A stretch of 16,051 nt of DNA from Campylobacter sp. UBA1713 (GTDB lineage: Bacteria; Campylobacterota; Campylobacteria; Campylobacterales; Campylobacteraceae). The position numbers were made by a program, and so were the translations under genes. Under the pieces are notes generated by a model that saw nothing but the letters and a program-made list of their open reading frames with translations, was not told the origin of the DNA and did not search any database. Below are positions 13,297 through 16,051 of this stretch, piece after piece (position 1 is the first letter of the stretch; each line of letters starts with the position of its first letter). The DNA lies in NCBI GenBank assembly GCA_002317305.1, contig DCIZ01000041.1:1-16051 (forward strand). Reading direction: 5' to 3'.

Positions 13297-15600
13297 ATGT
13301 TTAAACACGGCTTTTATTTTTCTGCTGCACTTGCTAGCTGTCTTTTGGCTGACACGGCTAGTGCTGCTGTAAACACCGTAACCAACAAAACCACTGGTGT
13401 CTATCTCATCTTAAATTCCAACATCGCCACTTCAAACGTCTCTGGCTGGAACATCACCAACACAAACATTAGCAACTCTAGCGTTAGGTGGTCAAACCTC
13501 ACAAAGACATTTTTGGGCGACTCAAATTTGGCAAATTCTAGCGTTGTCGTAGACACCGAAGGTGCTGTTGGCGTGGACATTGGCAACTCAAGCAAAGTAG
13601 ACGTTTTTGTCAAAGACTCAAATTTGACTACCACGTCAAACAGCTCAGACGCCATTCGCTCGCGTGGCGACATCGAGATAGGCGGCACAAGCATCGTTAC
13701 TAGCGGTGCAAACGCAACTGGCGTAAATATCTTAACAAACGTCAGCGTTGGCATCGCGGGCACTAACATCACCACAAACGGCAACGGCGCAAACGGCATC
13801 TCGCTAAATGGCGCAAATGCAAACGTCTCAGGCGTTAGTGTAGCCACAAACGGCAACGGCGCAAACGGCATCTCGCTAAACGGCGGCGTTTTAAATTTAG
13901 AAAACGTTAGTGTTAAAGCTAGCGGCAAAGCTTCTAGCGGGCTAGATGTAACAAACGCCACAGTAAGCACCAAAAACCTAGCCGTAAGTGGCGAGAGTGG
14001 CATCCTAGCGACAAACAGCAACATTAGCCTAAGTGGCAACACCAGCATAAAAGGCAGCAAGCAAGCCATAGACGTATATGGCACAAACATCAAAGGCGAG
14101 GGAGTTTTTGAGATAGAGGGCGAGATAAATTTGCGAAATGGCTCGACTTTTGACGGGCTGGCACTTTTAGGCGAGAGGGCAAATTTGACCATAGACGGCG
14201 TAGATTCGTCTTGGAGTGCTCACAGCGACTCGACGCTTGGCGTGCTTAGGGTGCTAAACGGCGGAAAGGTAAATTTGGGGACAAGCACGCTAACACTAAA
14301 CGGACTTTTCGGCGGTGCTTCTGAAACGGACGGCACTTTTGACATAGGACTAGACGTGCCTGTAGCAGGCGGTGAAAACGTGGGCGGAAAGGTTGTGGTA
14401 AAAGGCGCGTCAAATGGCACTTTTCGCATAGACGCTAGCGACAAAACCGCTGGTGGTGCAAAGGTAGACGGCAGCGAAAAGCTACAAGTAGTAGTGCAAA
14501 ATTCAGCCGATGCAAAGGCTACATTTAGTGCTTCTGACATAGAGCTAGGCGCTTACACTTATACACTAAAAAGCGGCTCACAGATAGTAGGCGAGCTAGA
14601 AAAAAGAGGCATGGAGACGACAACTCTCTCTAACAACTCTTACTACTTTGTGCATGTAAACTCTACGTTTATAGATCCAAACGGAAGCGACATGGCTAAA
14701 ACCAGCGGCATTTCATCTCGCGTCACAGCAGCTACTCGCTACAAGTTTTTTTACCACACAAATTTAGACAGATTCAACAGACTTTCGCTAGACGATAGCG
14801 GCAAGGTAAGCAGAATCGACCCGAAAAATCCGCAAAACGAATTTTGGGTAAATTTGTTTGGTGGCGGCTTTTCACACGACGGGCTAGGTAGCGAGCACTT
14901 TGTCTCATACGCTGGCGTTGGGCTGGGGCTTGGGCACAAAGTCCAGACGGGTAGTGCGGCATTTACCTTTGGTTTTATGGGCGGTTACCAAAGCGCAAAC
15001 GATGACGGAAGTTACTTAAAACAAGGCGAAAGCATCCCTGCTAGAACGCTTTTTGGCGGGCTTTATGGACGAGCTGAATTTGCAAACGACTTTGCGTTAA
15101 AAGCGGGTGCGGTTTATGCTAGAACTGACGTAAAATTTGACGAGCTTACAGGTAGCGGCTGGCGTGCTGACCTCGTGGCGTCAAAGCGTTTTTACACATC
15201 TGGCGGCGGCATCGGGCTATATTTTGAGCCGAGCGTGAGAGGAGGCTACAGCGTGGCAAGCTCTTTACACAAACGAGCAAACAACGGCATGCAGATAGAC
15301 ATAGGCAGGCATTCGGCGTTTTTTGCTGGTGGCGACTTGGCGGTGGGCTACAAAGCTGACGAGTTAGATGGCTTTTTGCAGGCGGGTTATGTGGCTGGTT
15401 TTGGCAAAAAGCTAGACATAGTCATAAACGAATACAACAAATTTTACTACGAGACAAATTTGTCGCACTTTAAAGCTGACGTGGGCGTGAGGACGAATTT
15501 TGGCTTTCCAAACCACTCTTTAAGCTTTACGATGGGCTACCAAAAGGGCAAAGAGTGGGACAACAAAAAGGTAAATTTTGCGTATGAGTTTAGATTCTGA
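13297..15600 (+). CDS. Type V autotransporter outer-membrane protein
   Basis: A 767-aa secreted surface protein. Residues 1-23 are a signal peptide ending TASA before AVN; a LASC lipobox-like string at 12-15 is a less likely alternative. Residues 24 to about 460 form a low-complexity passenger rich in Asn, Ser, Thr and Gly, with ladder-like beta-helix patterns (NSNIATSNVSGWNITNTNIS, NISLSGNTSIKGS). Two exact 37-nt repeats encode TTNGNGANGISLN-type rungs (159-171 and 183-195). A linker with a basic helix (about 468-510) leads to the beta-barrel, from FWVNLFGGGF (516) to the end. The protein ends in alternating strands and the terminal Phe of FAYEFRF expected for BAM recognition. No protease or lipase motif was seen, so it is probably an adhesin-like protein; the exact role is unknown. 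AGGGAG lies 7 nt before the ATG. Confidence 0.92.
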   Translation: MFKHGFYFSAALASCLLADTASAAVNTVTNKTTGVYLILNSNIATSNVSGWNITNTNISNSSVRWSNLTKTFLGDSNLANSSVVVDTEGAVGVDIGNSSKVDVFVKDSNLTTTSNSSDAIRSRGDIEIGGTSIVTSGANATGVNILTNVSVGIAGTNITTNGNGANGISLNGANANVSGVSVATNGNGANGISLNGGVLNLENVSVKASGKASSGLDVTNATVSTKNLAVSGESGILATNSNISLSGNTSIKGSKQAIDVYGTNIKGEGVFEIEGEINLRNGSTFDGLALLGERANLTIDGVDSSWSAHSDSTLGVLRVLNGGKVNLGTSTLTLNGLFGGASETDGTFDIGLDVPVAGGENVGGKVVVKGASNGTFRIDASDKTAGGAKVDGSEKLQVVVQNSADAKATFSASDIELGAYTYTLKSGSQIVGELEKRGMETTTLSNNSYYFVHVNSTFIDPNGSDMAKTSGISSRVTAATRYKFFYHTNLDRFNRLSLDDSGKVSRIDPKNPQNEFWVNLFGGGFSHDGLGSEHFVSYAGVGLGLGHKVQTGSAAFTFGFMGGYQSANDDGSYLKQGESIPARTLFGGLYGRAEFANDFALKAGAVYARTDVKFDELTGSGWRADLVASKRFYTSGGGIGLYFEPSVRGGYSVASSLHKRANNGMQIDIGRHSAFFAGGDLAVGYKADELDGFLQAGYVAGFGKKLDIVINEYNKFYYETNLSHFKADVGVRTNFGFPNHSLSFTMGYQKGKEWDNKKVNFAYEFRF
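13772..13880 (+). repeat. Two 37-nt direct repeats within the passenger coding region
   Basis: Bases 13772-13808 and 13844-13880 are identical (period 72 nt, 24 codons). They encode the NGNGANGISLNG rung twice, a recent in-frame duplication or conversion in the beta-helix. Confidence 0.85.
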
Positions 15601-15661
15601 GAACGAAATGCGGAGTGCGTTCGGAATGCAGAATGCGGAAAGTGCGAGCGAAGCGACTCAA

Positions 15662-15742
15662 AGGGGTCGCAGGGGCGAAAGCCCCCGTCCGCCCTCTCCC
15701 CGTCCAAACTTTCTTTGAGCTTTAGCGAAGCGTTAGCTTTTT
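15662..15742 (+). repeat. Three-hairpin composite element (M4), copy E, with one arm of the central stem missing
   Basis: P1 is GGGGC-GAAA-GCCCC (15672-15685) in GGGGTCGCAGGGGC. The left-arm region (about 15697-15716, CCCCGTCCAAACTTTCTTT) leads to the core GAGCTTTAGCGA (15717-15728). The sequence then passes directly into P3 (AAGC-GTTA-GCTTTTT, 15728-15742) with no complementary right arm. An additional GAGCGAAGCGA core lies just upstream at 15646-15656. M3 words fill 15608-15640. It follows the autotransporter stop by about 60 nt. Confidence 0.75.
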
Positions 15743-15749
15743 ACATACA

Positions 15750-15901
15750 GAAAACGGAGTGCGTGCGGAGTGCATTCGGAATGTGGAATGCGGAATGCAG
15801 AATGCGGGGTGCGGATTCTGCGATTCTCGTAATCGACAAACAAATTCAAGAAAAAGCAAATTTTGACAAATTCCGTTTTCTGTTCTCCGCACTCCGTTTT
15901 C
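15750..15901. repeat. M3-M2-M3' element bounded by 14-bp inverted repeats
   Basis: GAAAACGGAGTGCG (15750-15763) pairs exactly with CGCACTCCGTTTTC (15888-15901). Inside, a degenerate GGAATGC-type 7-8 nt repeat runs at 15765-15815, then GCGGATTCTGCGATTCTCG. A diverged M2 module (AAATTCAAGAAAAAGCAAATTT) follows at 15844-15865. The order matches the islands at 7135-7226 and 5577-5736. Overlapping 72- and 77-aa ORFs are repeat-derived and not called. Confidence 0.7.
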
Positions 15902-16013
15902 CGTTACCGACCGAAGAATCCCCTGAAATTTGAGCGAGTGAATCGTTAAATTCATGAAAAAGCGAATTTTTACAAATTCTGTTTTCCGTTTTCCGCACTC
16001 CGTTTTCTGATAG
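15902..16013. repeat. Inverted M1-M2-M3 modules
   Basis: CCGACCGAAGAATCCCC, CTGAAATTTGAGCGAG, and then AAATTCATGAAAAAGCGAATTT (M2, about 15949-15970) and CCGTTTTCCGCACTCCG. This is the inverse of the window's first 69 bases, with 15903-15934 exactly complementary to 38-69. Confidence 0.7.
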
Positions 16014-16015
16014 GT

Positions 16016-16051
16016 AAAAAGCTGATGCTTTTTAAATGTCCCGCCGCCGTT
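16016..16051 (-). repeat. Three-hairpin composite element (M4), copy F, cut by the window end
   Basis: The third hairpin in minus orientation, AAAAAGC-TGAT-GCTTTTT (16016-16033), is followed by GTCCCGCCGCCGTT, which is the start of a central-stem arm beginning GTCCCGCC like copy D but then differing. The rest lies outside the window. Confidence 0.6.

Noticed and set aside
13297..13365. Lipoprotein signal (LASC at residues 12-15) in the autotransporter
   Set aside because: The hydrophobic core before the Cys is short, and a standard signal peptidase I site (TASA) follows. A lipidated passenger is possible but less likely.
13401..14192. 263-aa minus-strand ORF opposite the autotransporter
   Set aside because: It is the mirror of the low-complexity Asn/Ser/Thr-rich passenger; composition alone keeps the frame open. 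No ribosome site or recognisable domain was seen.

Overview
The window looks like chromosome from an epsilonproteobacterium (Campylobacterota), most likely a Campylobacter-type species. The evidence is a PglB-type bacterial oligosaccharyltransferase, a FxsA-hemC pair, an oxygen-independent HemN, and a futalosine-pathway menaquinone gene (mqnC). Coding DNA is rich in the words 'aatttg' and 'aaattt', and base composition is moderate in GC. I cannot name the species from sequence alone.

Layout. 162-1501 (minus strand): hemC (porphobilinogen deaminase) preceded by a small FxsA-family membrane protein gene, overlapping by 4 nt. 1622-5571 (plus): pglB (854 aa, long for the family) followed after 29 nt by hemN. 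5973-7121: a small four-helix membrane protein gene and proC, 9 nt apart. 7826-8119: a 97-aa protein I do not recognise. 8530-9429: htpX membrane protease. 9729-10772: mqnC. 10815-13204: a visibly more AT-rich, probably acquired defence block, with a Septu/retron-Ec78-type ATPase gene (ptuA), its HNH nuclease partner (ptuB) broken by a one-base frameshift, and a YhcG-like (DUF1016) nuclease gene reduced to its N-terminal domain and C-terminal tail. 13297-15600: a type V autotransporter with an Asn/Ser/Thr-rich passenger.

The genes are mostly housekeeping: tetrapyrrole synthesis (hemC, hemN), proline (proC), menaquinone (mqnC), membrane protein quality control (htpX) and protein N-glycosylation (pglB). 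The autotransporter is a possible surface client of PglB, but that is speculative.

The most unusual content is between the genes. Nearly every sizeable gap before mqnC, and the gap after the autotransporter, is built from a few repeat modules: (M1) a REP-like ATTCT...AGAAT element; (M2) AAATTC-N10-GAATTT; (M3) GGAATGCGG/CCGCACTCC words; and (M4) a composite of three consecutive hairpins. In M4 the first hairpin (GGGGC-loop-GCCCC) and the last (AAAAAGC-loop-GCTTTTT) are nearly constant. The central 21-22 bp stem differs completely in sequence between copies yet stays perfectly self-complementary, and it is capped by a conserved core GAGC-n-AGCGA. Two sequence classes of stem, one of them with a compensated base-pair change, plus a one-armed derivative and a copy cut by the window end, all lie within 16 kb. 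The same core also sits at the centre of the best M1 repeats. I regard this family as the best candidate for an undescribed element. I saw no tRNA, rRNA or CRISPR array.
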